Counted from the stretch's first letter, positions 1-11,388 are shown. The stretch is DNA of 64,000 nucleotides from Ophioderma brevispina (GCA_023653785.1 JAMKCH010002965.1:1-64000), one strand, 5' to 3'. Notes: generated from the sequence alone by a model not told the origin. Numbers and translations are program-made.

Positions 1-384
1 GACAAGGACGATCATCAAACCAAAATGTTTTAACATGGAAACATGTGGAACGTAGGCAGAGTTTAAATCTGTTGATTGTATTTTTTCTTTAATCACGATG
101 AATCCCCTTGGGCAGTGAGGCCCTACACATTTTTGGCAATGTTTTGGAGCAAGAGGCATTAAAGGTACTAACAACCTCAGTGATTGTTGTTAAATTTTAA
201 CCTGCAGCAACTTTATCACGTAAAAAATGGTTTTCTTTTTCCAATATTGGTTGTGGAGGCATTCAGTGTAACCAATCTCCATCATAGGGTAATGAGGGAG
301 CCCCAAAGTCTAGCTACATATAGGAATACCACACTTCGGCATAGTAACACTAACCCCGGAACACTGGTGGACTCAAAATTGGCT
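1..384. other. Unassigned non-coding stretch
   Basis: I see no gene, RNA gene or named repeat here. The sequence is AT-rich. The frame that runs from about 184 into the minisatellite that follows is partly translated repeat and is not taken as a gene. Confidence 0.6.
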
Positions 385-2175
385 CAACAGAATCACTGGT
401 TTAGTTGCTATCGTACCTTAGAAGCACACAACCCCAACACTCAAAGAAACTATCTGGAGTTGCTATCTACCTTAGATAGCCACACCCAAAACACTCAGAA
501 ACCATCTGATAGTTGCGATCTCCATTGATAGCACCAAAACCATACACTTCAAGAACCATCCTGGAGTAGTTGCTATCTACCCCTACCTTGGATTGCACAC
601 AAACCCAGAACACTCAAGAAACCATCTGGATAGTTGCTATCTACCTTAGATTAACACACAAACCCCCAAAACACAAACAAACAAACACCAAAAAACAAAG
701 AACCAACAAAAAAACCCACACAAACCCAAAAACACTCCAAGAAACCATCTGGATAGTTGCTATCTACCTTAGATAACACACAAACCCAAAACACTCAAAA
801 CCATCGGATAGTTGCTATCTACCTTAGATAACATCACAAACACCAAAACACTCAAACATCTCGATAGTTGCTATCTCCTTAGAAGTAACACCAACCCAAA
901 ACATCACTCAGAAACCATCTGGATAGTTGCTATCTACCTTAGATAAACCAACCCAAAACACTCAACAAACCATCTGGATAGTTGCTATCTATCTTAGATT
1001 ATCACACAAACCCAAACACTCAAAACCAAATCCTGGATAGTTGCTATCTATCTTATATAGCACAAAAAACCAATACACTCAGAAACCATCTGTATAGTTG
1101 CTCTCCCTTGGATTGCACACAACCCCAGAACACTCAAGACACCATCTGGATCTTTGGCTATCTACCTTAGATAACCACAACCCAAAACACTCAAAAACAA
1201 CATCTGATAGTTGCTTTCTACCTTAGATAACACACAAACCCAGAACACTCAAGGAAACCATCTCGATAGTAGCTATCTACCTATATACCAAAAAACCCAA
1301 AACACTCAAAGAAACCCTCTGGATAGTTGCTTAGCATAACACACAAAACCCAACAACTAAAGGACACCATCTCGATAGTTGCTCATCGACCTTTCTTGAT
1401 AGCACACAAACCAAAACACTCAAAACCATAGGGGATAGTTGCTATCGACTTCGCTAACACACCAAACCAAAAAACACGCCAAGAAACCATCTGGAAGTGC
1501 TATTTACATTAGATAACACACAAACCCAAAACCATCAAGAAAACCATGGGAGAGTTGACGGGTATCTACCTGAGATAGCACACAAACCACTACACTCAGA
1601 AAAACCATCTTGGTACGTTGCTATCTACCTTCGTAAACACAAACCAAGACACTCAAATCATTTGGATAGTTGCTATCTACCTAGATAACACACAAACCCA
1701 AAACACTCAAAGAAAACATCTGGGTAGTTGATATCTAACGTAGCTAAGCATACAAACCAAAACACTCAAGCAAACATCTGGATAGTTGCTATTTACCTTA
1801 GATAGCACACAAAACCAATAAATCAGAAACCATCTGGATAGTTGCATCTACCTTAGATTGCACCAAAGCCCAGAACACTCAAGAACCATCTGGATAATTG
1901 CTATCTACTATAGATAGCCACACACACACACACCCACACACCACACACAACACTCAAAGAAACCATCTGGATAGCTTTCCATCTTACCTTAGATAACAAC
2001 AAACCAAAACACTCAAAGAAACCATCTGGATATTTGCTATCTACCTTAGATAGCACACAAACCCAAAAACTCAAACCATCTGGAGAGTTGCAGTAGATGG
2101 CATATGAATATAAACAAAATAATAAAATTAAAAAAAAAAAAAACAAAACCACTCCAAAAGTTTGCTATCTATAGG
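385..2175. repeat. Minisatellite, 55-60 bp unit, about 30 copies
   Basis: A degenerate tandem array. Each unit carries ACCATCTGGATAGTTGCTAT followed by CTACCTTAGATAGCACAC, then CAAACCCAAAACACTCAAAG. Units differ mostly by one- or two-base indels, so spacing drifts between about 50 and 62 bp. Inside the unit TGCTATCTA and TAGATAGCA are reverse complements separated by CCT, so most monomers can form a 9 bp hairpin. A short CA-rich stretch near 1918-1950 and an A-run near 2128-2144 interrupt the array. Frames read through it are low-complexity and are not proteins. The indel pattern may be real divergence or consensus error in the assembly. Confidence 0.95.
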
Positions 2176-3400
2176 CGATAGCACCAAACACTGGGGCCCT
2201 GACAATAAGATGGAACTGTGGCAAACATAAGATATGGGTTAGCTTAACATAAGGTATACAGAGAATTTCCCATAAAAAATTGCACATTATTTGCTCCTTA
2301 GCATGTGATTTGTAGGAAGATGGTATCCTTTCAGCCGATATCTTCGCCGACTGGTACAATCGCCAAGGTTCATCAGAGACAAGACGGAGCAGATGTTGGC
2401 AAAGAATATTTGTTTCAATCAAAGACCTCGACAACTAAAAAAATATAAGCTGTGGATTACCAAAATGGATGTGGAATATGTCCAAATGTTGAAAGTGATA
2501 GAAGACTACATGACTTTAAAGTGATATTGAATATCTCATAATAACTTGTAATATAGTGGGGGTAATACTGCTACTATACTTTTATGCTTGCAGGACTTTT
2601 TCACAGCTGTTTTGTTCAAATATCAATTGCTCTACTTGGTGGTCTGTAAAATGATGTGACCTTGAGTGAACGTGAGTGTTAGAATACAGGGTGTCCCAAA
2701 AAGTTTCATACAGGAAAATACTACCTATTTACCATTTTGGACCATTCTTCAGTCAACTTAACTTGAGTAAATGATAACATTTTTCCTCACTACTTGTGGT
2801 AATTTTCAATTTAATAAATCATACCCAACAAAAACCGATGCATATTTTCTAAATGCGCCATTGAATGAAAGCTACTGAACTGTGCCAGTGGAATTTTGGA
2901 AATGAGACTATTATCTCAGACTCATGGTGATAATTGATTACAATATACTCATCCACCAAGGGCACAGTTCAGTGGGTTGTACTTGTACATGGAGTGACAT
3001 GAACTGACCTTGTGTGTTCTGGTATCATAAAAACAAGCAGATGTATCTTTTAAATACACTGGTGAAGGAAAGGAAAGCTACTGAACTGTGCCATGGGAAT
3101 TGAGACTGTTGGTTTTACATTTGAGTTAGATTACCTTCTACTTTGTTCCAAACTTATGAAAATGTATCAGAAAATCAACCTTTTGTTGCATGAACATTGT
3201 TTTTATAATACAATATCTGCATGCACCAGAAACAACTACAGATGTCAGGGTTTAGTCTTATAATTATCGAGGAGTAATTCTGGGGACTTTCTGGTGGAAG
3301 AATCTTAAAAATGATGATATAAAACTTGCATGCATATGCAAAGCCCACACTAGAATGTTTTCAGAAATCAAGGTACTGTATTCGACCTAATTAGAGCCCC
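2176..3400. other. Unassigned stretch with transposon and repeat remnants
   Basis: No gene seen. At 2693-2712 CAGGGTGTCCCAAAAAGTTT matches the kind of terminal sequence found on mariner-like elements, but I found no partner end nearby. The segment AAGCTACTGAACTGTGCCA occurs twice (near 2869 and 3075) with a similar following stretch, so a short diverged duplication is present. Confidence 0.5.
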
Positions 3401-3404
3401 GGGC

Positions 3405-3700
3405 ACTTCATATCCATACGTCAAAGCATGGGTATGAAAGCACGGCCAAGTTACCCAATAACAACCCCTACATGACCTTTGACCCCAAAATGACCCCTCA
3501 AAAACGTGACCACAAAAGTGGTACGGCGAAACTCTACCGCCATACCAAAACTCATATCCATACGTCAAAGCACAGCCAAGTTACCCCTGGATGACCTTTG
3601 ACCCCAAAATGACCCCTTGGAAACGTGACCACAAAACTTGTATGGCAAAGCTCTACCACGATACCAAAATTCATATCTGTGTGTTAAAGGACGGCGAAAC
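3405..3700. repeat. Two to three tandem copies of a 119-144 bp unit with TGACCTTTGACCCC
   Basis: CATATCCATACGTCAAAGCA begins copies at 3409 and 3553, and a degenerate third begins near 3672. Both full copies share GCCAAGTTACCC, TGACCTTTGACCCCAAAATG and ACGTGACCACAAAA in the same order. TGACCTTTGACCC (3473 and 3592) is the reverse complement of GGGTCAAAGGTCA, a direct repeat of two AGGTCA-like half-sites spaced by one base. Frames on both strands are translations of the repeat. Confidence 0.85.
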
Positions 3701-3705
3701 GCATA

Positions 3706-3752
3706 GCCGAACAAACAAACCCACAAACAAACAAACAAACAAACCCACAAAG
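3706..3752. repeat. (CAAA)n-like simple repeat
   Basis: An imperfect tetranucleotide run of ACAAACAAACAAAC type, interrupted by CCC, directly after the tandem unit above. It may be the tail of that repeat family. Confidence 0.8.
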
Positions 3753-4048
3753 TTGAATTTTTTAGAAGATAGATTAATTTAAATTAAACAGTATGGCCAT
3801 GTGTTGGAAAATCTATTTTCTGTGTAAAAGACATTTTACCCTTACACGAATTGATGCCTGTTTTTGGTTAAATTCCCAGTTAGGGCCCCAAATGATAAAT
3901 ATTTTACAGTGTACCAATTTGTTAGTCTCTATAGAAATTTTATTCAGATCACAAATTTTATTGAATCAGCATTTATTGTGTCCCCAATTGTGGTTCAGTA
4001 ATTTGGTTGTGAGATATAAATATGGGATATGCCAGAGGGTGTTTTGAA

Positions 4049-4309
4049 CCAATCCCATAATGCATTGAAATGTACCTATACCGTAATGTTCTAAACATGT
4101 GTCCGAACTTAGGGATAAAAAGTGTTCCAAAAGTTTAAGAACCACGGGACATTTCATGATCGCACTAAAAATTCCCTAAGTACTAATGTTTTGTGGGCTA
4201 AAATGAGTGTAAAAGTCAGGGTTTTTATGTGTTAAGAATAAGGATTTTTGTGGGATCACATGACCTTATTGAGGTGAAATTTCCTCAAACTGGTGCATTG
4301 TGGGATTGA
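4049..4309. mobile_element. FB-2 MITE copy 1 (about 260 bp)
   Basis: The left end AATCCCATAATGCATTG and the right end TGCATTGTGGGATT are inverted repeats. The interior (GTTCCAAAAGTTTAAGAACC, CATTTCATGATC, ATTCCCTAAG, AAAGTCAGGGTTTTTATGTG, TTTGTGGGATCACATGACC) is repeated in the same order in a second copy at 30.7-31.0 kb. That two-copy agreement is the main support. No clear target-site duplication was found and no protein is encoded. Confidence 0.85.
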
Positions 4310-4639
4310 CTCATACTCAATGACCTGTGATGAGTGACTTAGTGAATGACCATTGGCATTGCCTGTGGCTTGATTTTACCCATAATAGATTTGATTGAGT
4401 GCCCCAAACTGTATGAAAGATTAGCATTGAGGCCTTACTCAACCTAGACATGTTTAATCAATACTTTATAGTCATATCATCTACAAAAGTGAAAAGTTGG
4501 AAATTAATTGCAAGTGTATTATTACCTCCCATGTGCTTTAAATAACTATAGGTGGAATAACAATTTCTGGGAGATATTTTGGTGTACGTGTACCTAAACC
4601 TGGAAGTAGGTGACAATTGCGTGACAACCACGTGCAGTG

Positions 4640-4955
4640 CATATCTATATGTAAAAAAGTAAAGGGGATGGACGTACACGGGAATGGCATGCCCATCCCT
4701 CTTTCGAAGCGATTGGGCCAGACTCCACCATATAATGTTGCTGTAGGGGGGATTGCTACATCTCCTCTACAGCGAGTCTGTTACCTTCCAAACATGAAAA
4801 ATGCTGGTATCCATTTATACACCTGGGTAGAGAGGAGTAATCGAGGTAAAGGGCCCTACTCGGGGGTGCAACACATTGGCCACAGCAGGGCTCGAACTCG
4901 CAACCTTTAGCATGTGAGTCGGGTGCTATATCCGCTGGACCACATATGCCCTCAG
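4640..4955 (-). mobile_element. tRNA-derived SINE, reverse strand
   Basis: Read on the minus strand, TGGTCCAGCGG (rc of about 4932-4942) is a good pol III A box and GAGTTCGAGCC (rc of 4889-4899) a good B box, spaced as in a tRNA. The acceptor stem does not pair, so this is not a functional tRNA. Downstream on the minus strand is a body with CTTTACCTCGATTACTCC and ACCCAGGTGTATAAATGG, a type of segment I recall from SINEs of marine invertebrates (not checked against a library). The 3' limit is uncertain. The 97-codon frame on the plus strand is the antisense of this element. Confidence 0.8.
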
Positions 4956-6334
4956 CCTATGTATGATTGGTAAAAAATTTAGGAAATCTGCATGCATAGG
5001 ACAACCCATCTAATTGCCTAAACAGGATTATTCTTATTTTTTAGAAATTATTATTTTAACTGCAGACCGCTATGACAGATTTGTAACTTGCCCCATAATC
5101 CATTTCAATATTTCTCAAAAACTTAAAATTGTGCTTACACTTTTATTTTTGTTAACTGCTGGTTAACAGGGTGAGAATTTAGACTCCAAGAATCGATTCT
5201 TGCAAAGATTCTCGTAAATTGATTTGCGCGAATCAGTGTTGATTCTCGTAAACTTTACAACTCAACTCGGTAGCGAAACAGATGATTCCCACAAAATTTG
5301 TTTCTGAGAATCAAGACTGATTCTCGCACTCTGCAACGGAATTCTTCACCTGTGGTAAGCTGGGAGATAATAGTTTGCAGCACTATTTTCACATATTTTC
5401 TGGTCAAATTGTTTAAAAATGGTCTAGCATTCCCCCCAATCCCCCACCCCCAGCATCTGGAGTGGTGTGCTTTGACCAACACCATCATTCTCCCTGGAAA
5501 ATGTTAGCCTTCCTGTCAAGCACAGAGTGTTAATTCAAAAAAGGGTCTTGCCAAGTTGCCATTCAGCGACTAACACACACAGGTGAGCGGTAATACCCTG
5601 CGATAAAAACAAAACGCCCAACCGTTGAAACTTGCAGGATATTCATTTCCGTCATTATTATTTTACGAATGTCTAATTATTACCGCGTGATGTATCGTGA
5701 GGACAAGGCTCCCCAATGGGTTATATCAACAAGGGATGACAAAAGGCAAGCATAACAATGATGAACTAGAAATGTGATTTTTAAAAAATTTTTTTGCAAA
5801 GCTAAATTTTAACATTTATTTGAAGATTGTTACAAAAGCCATTTTCATAAATAATGACAGTTACATTATTAATTTACCAAGATATGTTTTGGTTACCTAA
5901 GCTTTTGCACTCTTATTTGTTGACAATGCAATTCATCACAAGTGTGAAAATTACTAACCCACATATATTCTGTTCACTTTGCAATATGTGACTAAGTGTA
6001 CAGGGTTCAAGCCAGCTATTATTTGAACGGTAGCAAATCTTTTTGTGGTTTTAATTTTCAAATGGATTGATTGTTTTACCACTTTCAGCGCTACCTTCAA
6101 GTGGCTTCATCGTTTTGCCGATTGTTGGCACATCAAATTTCGGGTCAAATTGATTTTCGTGCAAAATTGCAGGGGAAAAATAAACACGGCAAAATTACGA
6201 GAGCGTGAAAAAAAATGTTGATTTGTCTCTCCATCTCTCTCTCTTCGTGTGCCATGCATTGCATCAGATGATTTTAGTCTAATGGTACACACGAACCCAT
6301 GGCCTTGAGGGGAACAGTGCTTTCGTAATGTATC

Positions 6335-6343
6335 TATAAAAGG
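6335..6343 (+). promoter_or_regulatory. TATA-box-like site TATAAAAGG
   Basis: CTATAAAAGGC is a strong match to the metazoan TATA consensus. TCAGTTT, an initiator-like word, lies 37-39 bases downstream, which is somewhat far for TATA-directed initiation. The flanks are less AT-rich than their surroundings. No coding exon was recognised downstream, so a promoter role is inferred only. Confidence 0.2.
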
Positions 6344-6681
6344 CACGGCCCAGCTAGTGCATGCACACATTTCAGTTTACTGCCCCGGTCACGCGGGGTT
6401 GTCGCTTTCACGCACGGGGCTCGCCATCCCTCTGAAAAGCAATTTTCTCTGCGCAGATGGGAAACTAAATGCACTGCGAAAAGTCACTTATTTGTTCCCC
6501 GCTTAGTTCACACTTGTTATTGAGGACGCTATGAAATGTCATTTAATAGCGGCTGCTCACGCAGACAACGTTATTGCAATATGAGGTACCCATTAGGGGG
6601 TAGGTTCGGGATACCCCTGAGAGCACAAGAGGCAGACGGTAATCGGCAGCTGGAGCGTGCTGACACAGTTCTGCTGCCTGT

Positions 6682-6704
6682 ATGCTAATGTGCTTATATA
6701 AAGG
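6682..6704 (+). promoter_or_regulatory. Octamer-like ATGCTAAT plus TATATAAAGG
   Basis: ATGCTAAT (one base from the octamer ATGCAAAT) is followed six bases later by TATATAAAGG. The pairing is what one might see in a core promoter, but single short motifs arise often by chance in AT-rich DNA. No transcript or exon can be tied to it. Confidence 0.15.
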
Positions 6705-6771
6705 AACTTTGACCCACCACTGATATATGTATGGGTTAAATGCAGAAGATAATGTAGCTCTTACCCAGTGT

Positions 6772-6793
6772 GGGGGGGGGGGGAGGGGGGGGG
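6772..6793 (+). repeat. G-rich tract (G12-A-G9 type)
   Basis: An uninterrupted G run followed by A and a second G run. It could form a G-quadruplex, and it is also a place where read and assembly errors concentrate. Confidence 0.9.
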
Positions 6794-7600
6794 AACAAGG
6801 GTTTTAGTGTATTGTTACATAAGACAAGCTTTAATTGTTGATGGTTCTGTGTTGGTATTGTTTTGCTGTTTATAGGAACGGTAATATTGTGGCTAACATT
6901 AGGATTATATAGGATTATATGATTTAAAGGACTGCCGGTGCCCATATTGTGTTATTATTTTCCACCACATGATAATTCATCCGAGGTTAGGGTTGAGAAG
7001 CCCTTGAGAGATACCACAAAGGAAAAAACAAACTGCGCGTAGACTGTTGTCGCTAGCTCGGAAACAGCGACACGGTTCTGCGTCACATATTCAAATGTCC
7101 TTGCCATTAGGAACTTTGACCGTGACAAATTGTGCTATGCATACGATAGACCAGAGGCACATATATCATATACCACTGTTGGCAAATATGAACTGTGCCG
7201 AGGAAAAGTTTATCTGAGTTCATAGTCAATACTAGAGTCATTTATCATCGTGCAAGGGAAACAGGCACTTCTTAAAGATGAGCTCGCGTTGTGCTGATCT
7301 GTCCTTAGGGGTACCATTTTCACATCAAAATGTATAAGAAAATGTTATCTGAAACAACCGATGTATAATTATATCAGGGTTTTCTGTGGTATTTTTATTA
7401 TGCTGTATATGTAATAGGGCTCGGGCAAATAGTTAACTCGGGCTGTTGTTCAGGGTGTTTCCAAAAAGACTGACAGTTTGAGGCAGTTTTTTAAGCATGA
7501 AGAATACATTAGTTTGAAATATTGGTAAATCATTAAGAATAGATCTTTTGCTGCTAGAAATTTTACTGCATGTGGTAAAGTTATGATGGAGATGGATTAA

Positions 7601-7828
7601 CCCCTTGGGTGCTACATGCCTATCAGCATCTAAGCACTATTTTAATTGGTTACTTGGAAGGTAATGTCATGTAATGAGCAAATCAGAGATACTGTAAGAC
7701 TTGTTGATATAGTTTACACAGAGATAAAGAAGCACTATTTTGATTGGTTACACAGAGGGCTGTTTCATGTTGTGTCCTGTAATGAGCCAATCAGACAAAT
7801 TGTATCATAGGTGGTGGGGTTTAGCAGA
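7601..7828. mobile_element. CCAAT-1 repeat copy 1
   Basis: Shares ATCAGCATCTAAGCACTATT, TTACTTGGAAGGTAAT, GTAATGAGCAAATCAGAGAT and GTAATGAGCCAATCAGACA with 27.2-27.4 kb. The element is internally duplicated: each half runs from a GATTGG- or AATTGG-type word to an AATCAGA-type word. The left edge is TTAACCCCTTGGG, so insertion at TTAA (7597-7600) is likely. The right edge is less clear. It encodes nothing recognised. Confidence 0.75.
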
Positions 7829-8989
7829 GCATGTCAAAGGGCACTGGAGCTACTTATCATTAAATTATTGCAGCAAACACTTTTTAGGCATTAGTTATCC
7901 AACTAAGTTGTTGAAAAACGGTGTTTGTTGTAACTTGTTTTTCTTATACTCAAGGGAAATTTGAAGGCATAAATTATTGTAAAATTTCCTTTAATTGTGC
8001 TCATTTTGGCCTCTCTGTAGGGACTTGTTATCCCGGTGGATGGATGTGTGTGATGGTGAATTAGTTATCCACTATACCATGCAAAAACAATTTGGTAGGG
8101 AGACCATGATGACTTGTGGTGCTATTGCATCCAGATATCTACACGTTAATGAATATTTATATTACCTAATTTGCATATGGATGGGGCCCTTCTTAATAAC
8201 GGAGTACAAATTCTTGTTTAGCGAAGAGAAAAAGTAACAACAGCAAAAAAAAAACCACACTTAACCTCGGTCAAATGGTACCTGTGAATGGATTTTAGAG
8301 AAAATTATTTGAAGCTAAAACATGGTTCTGGTGTCACTCGTGGATATTGGGTCTACATTCCCGGCCAAAATCGTTGGAACGCTTAACGTTTGTTACCCTC
8401 TATATACACCGGATCAATATTAAAACATGTCACTTTGTGTGCTTTTGACTTCTCAACATTAACTGGTTGGCCTGGATAGGGGTCAAGGGTTAAGCGTGGG
8501 CTTTAACTGAAAAGTTATTATATTTCGGTGTGATTTTGTATTGTCCTAATAGGCTTACAAAACAGTGCCAAATTATTACAGGTATTCCAGCATATTTTGT
8601 CCAGGACTTTAGATCCCAAGAGGTAAAATCTCAATATACATATATACATTATGAACCATAATTCTGCATTTTCAGTGCTTAATGCACTTTTGACTTACTG
8701 AAACATCTGCAGGAAGATCCATACACATCCCTCCAGAAATTGCCTTAGGTTTTTTTTAAATTGACAACTATTTTGCAAAATACACTCAGTATATTTGTGA
8801 AACTTGAATAAATTGAGCTTGTAAAAAAATCCTCTCAGACCTTGTGTTTCAAAAAATAGAAAATCAACCTACGCTTCTGCGTATATATCGTCTTAAATGC
8901 AGCAGCTGAAATTTGCGTAATTTTTAATAGTGCATATCAGAGTCGAATGTCAGCAATTACAAAAATCTGTACTTGCCAGCAAGTCAATT
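7829..8989. other. Unassigned stretch with one weak exon-like segment
   Basis: No repeat recognised. A possible internal exon is listed separately at 8021-8094. The rest is AT-rich with many stops in all frames. Confidence 0.45.
8021..8094 (+). other. Weak candidate internal exon (74 nt)
   Basis: Preceded by a pyrimidine-rich GGCCTCTCTGTAG acceptor-like site and followed by G|GTAGGG, a donor-like site. Between them frame 2 is open, starting DLLSRWMDVCDGELVIHY and ending in QKQF. I do not recognise the peptide. Signals of this quality occur by chance about this often in long AT-rich DNA, so this is a pointer for a conservation check and not a gene call. Confidence 0.12.
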
Positions 8990-8993
8990 TTAA

Positions 8994-9260
8994 CCCTTTC
9001 AACCCTGATAGGTTCTGTATAGGTTACAACACATAAGTCAGTAGCTTTTGAGATGGCTTCCCAAATGACTGCAGGTTATTTGGGAAGCCATCTCAAAAAC
9101 CACTGACCTAAGACTAGGCTTGTTTGAAATCATTTGAATACATTTTTCATGCTGATTGGAAATATATGGTTGTGAAAATGAAGTTTTTTACAAAATTTGA
9201 GGAAAAAAAAGGGAAAATGTTTGATTTGAGTGACAATAATCATCTTCAGGGCTCAATTGG
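8994..9260 (+). mobile_element. PB-1 MITE copy 1 (piggyBac-like, 267 bp)
   Basis: Flanked by TTAA on both sides (8990-8993 and 9261-9264). The ends are CCCTTTCAACCCTG and CAGGGCTCAATTGG, imperfect inverted repeats. TTAA duplication with CC-starting ends is the pattern of the piggyBac superfamily (established knowledge); assignment of this family is inferred. Inside, 9046-9066 and 9078-9098 are perfect 21 bp inverted arms with an 11-base loop. The marker word GACCTAAGACTAGGCTTGTT identifies other copies at 9.8, 50.7 and 57.2 kb. Confidence 0.88.
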
Positions 9261-9784
9261 TTAACTAGCTTTCCAAGCAAGCAACAATCAAATTTGCACA
9301 GGGTACATGTGTATTTTTTTTTTCACAAGTGGTTCATCTAGTGCACGCGCGTGTGCAGAATTTTGATGACACCCAATCGAACATTGCCGATAGATTAAAA
9401 CCTCATTTGATTTCTTCCCTCTTCTCCAATATGTGACATTTTCAATTGAATATTTAATTGTGTTGAATCGTAATTTGGCTCTGAGTCATTTCATTTCTTC
9501 TCATCCTCGGCGGCATTAAATTGAATGAAATCTCTTAAAAGTATGTTTATTAATAATATCTAGGCTACTACAAGTACTTTGCTATATCTGGATAGAGAAG
9601 GTAAATATTTCCAGGCCCGACTCAAGTGTGCGATTCTTGCGTTTAGTGAGTTTATTTAATTGTTGAAGTGTGGGTTTAATAAATACAAGAGATGGTGGAT
9701 ATTAGTGTAATATTTGTGCAAGAAAGCTAGACTTTGAAGACAATGGATGAATGAAAGTCTTGCGAGGGTCGAACAGATTCTTAA

Positions 9785-10028
9785 CCCATTCGGCCCTGTA
9801 ATAGCTCAGTTTTTTAAAAAGATGATTTTGTTTCCTCAAAAATGTCAAAATTACACATTTTCATGACCATATTCAGAATTGGCATTCAAATGAGTACAAA
9901 CAAACCTAGTCTTAGGTCAGTGGTTTTTTGAGATGGCTTTCCAAATGACCTGCAGATCTTTTGGGAAGGCATCTCAAAATTGACTAAATGTTTTATACCC
10001 TATACAGAATCTACCAAGGTGAAAATTT
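9785..10028 (-). mobile_element. PB-1 MITE copy 2, inverted relative to copy 1
   Basis: The reverse complement aligns along its length with copy 1, including AACCTAGTCTTAGGTCAGTG and the two hairpin arms, which have a few mismatches here. The left edge is TTAA (9781-9784) followed by CCCATTCGGCCCTG. The right edge is degraded (TTACA in place of TTAA). The two copies lie about 520 bp apart in opposite orientation, so a large stem could form between them. Confidence 0.85.
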
Positions 10029-10929
10029 GTTACATTTTACTGAAGTAATTATAGAGGTCTGTGAATGTAATTTGTTAACGAGGTTGTCAATTAACCTTTG
10101 CTTCAGAACTGGAACGATCTATTAAAAAACATATACATTGCCATTTCTCGTTTCACGCCCACGGTGAAACCACACAAACATGTATTTGTAGCTTTGCTTT
10201 AAAATGTATTTTTTGCAATTGTTTCTTCTCCCACTGCAACTGCTAGTAGTGCATCATGGGCTTTATTTTGGAGGGGCATGATTTCAAAAAGTGGACTTTT
10301 TTGGGAGAAAATAGCAGATATTTTGTAAAAATTGTCCTTAACCCCCACAAGTTGTCTTATTTTGGACTTTTCAACAAACAGTGGGTATCTGGTCAGAATA
10401 AATCTGCAAAAGGCCATTTGCCCTCCTTTAGTGGAATTCCAACACCCCTGCATATGAGCATACATGGGTGGGAGAAAAAAATAGACAAACAAAAAACTTT
10501 TGGTTGTGTGTCGCAAATATACTTTCACTCAAAACCAATCGCTTAAAAAGTATAAGCATGTAACTCAATAAAAACAATGTCAGTGCACTGGATACTAGCC
10601 CCAGTGCATAGATTCATGAAATCTAGCAGAGTTCTATCATCGTGACCCCATGTTATCGTGCGGGGAGTAGCAGCGCTAATGCACCCAAACGGAAATGCGT
10701 CCCATCCGCAAGAGCAAATGGGAGAATGAATGGAAGTAGTGGAAGAAATGGTTAAGAAAAAAAAGATGCGTGCCGTCTATCTATCTTCCATGTTGCATGC
10801 CCACTGTGGTGTGAAATACTAGGTGCGAAATGGGAAAATAACAACCCGGCTTCTTGCCGTGCCACCACGGTCAGTTATTAATGACGTTTATTTTTCTTAG
10901 GACGAGGTTTGTTGTCTTATGGCCTTGTG
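10029..10929. other. Unassigned stretch
   Basis: No gene recognised. Overlapping frames of about 100 codons on both strands at 10.2-10.5 kb have low-complexity composition and no recognisable motif. 10620-10880 is a more complex, less AT-rich segment without recognised repeats; it might be conserved non-coding DNA, but nothing in the sequence alone shows it. Confidence 0.4.
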
Positions 10930-11388
10930 CATGTACATAGTGAATAAAAAAAAATGTGCATGAAATAACACCAAATTTAACCCTGATCTGTTTACTCAAC
11001 TGTGATGCAGGTGATGTTTTCATGATCTGCATATTTTCAACTTTGTATGCTGAAAAATTGAAAAAAATTTGGTGAAGAAATGGGGTAGATATGAAAGACT
11101 TTCACATCAGCTGAGCCATTTTTACCCCATTCCTATGGGATTTACACAGTTAAGCTGGGTTTTCAGTTCCATTATTTTGTCTGAATATGGTGACAGAAAA
11201 TGGATCAGCCAAGAAAAACTTTCTTATCTACCTCATTTCTTCACCAAATTCCTTCATTTTTTCAGCATAGAAAGTCAACAATTTGCAGATCATGAAACAT
11301 CAACTGCGTCACAGTTGAGTAAACAGGTCAGGGTCAAATTTTGCATTTTTTTTCATGCAGATTTTGTTTGGATTCACTCTGTATATTG
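10930..11388. mobile_element. Foldback element with arms near 180 bp
   Basis: The two halves are inverted copies. Left CTGATCTGTTTACTCAACTG pairs with right CAGTTGAGTAAACAGGTCAG, left TTTGGTGAAGAAATGGGGTA with right TACCTCATTTCTTCACCAAA, and left TATGCTGAAAAATTGAA with right TTCATTTTTTCAGCATA. The arms meet around 11100-11220, where pairing fades. A 106-codon frame at 11069-11389 is translated arm sequence. No target-site duplication was identified with confidence. Confidence 0.88.

Larger units (their letters stand above)
4956..7596. other. Unassigned stretch; no gene recognised
   Basis: No coding region recognised. 5180-5345 has several GATTCTCG or CGAGAATC words (see findings). 6330-6720 holds two TATA-like sites, listed separately. 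A G-rich tract lies at 6772-6793. TAGGAACTTTGACC-like words occur near 6702 and 7109. A 7 bp hairpin (TGTCGCT ... AGCGACA) sits near 7048-7072. None of these proves a gene. Confidence 0.45.

Noticed and set aside
385..2175. CRISPR array
   Set aside because: Units are directly tandem with no unique spacers, and the surroundings are eukaryotic.
2693..2712. mariner element
   Set aside because: A single terminal-like word without a second end or any transposase frame.
4874..4953. Functional tRNA gene on the minus strand
   Set aside because: A and B boxes are good but the 7 bp acceptor stem does not pair and the T stem has a mismatch. It is the head of a SINE.
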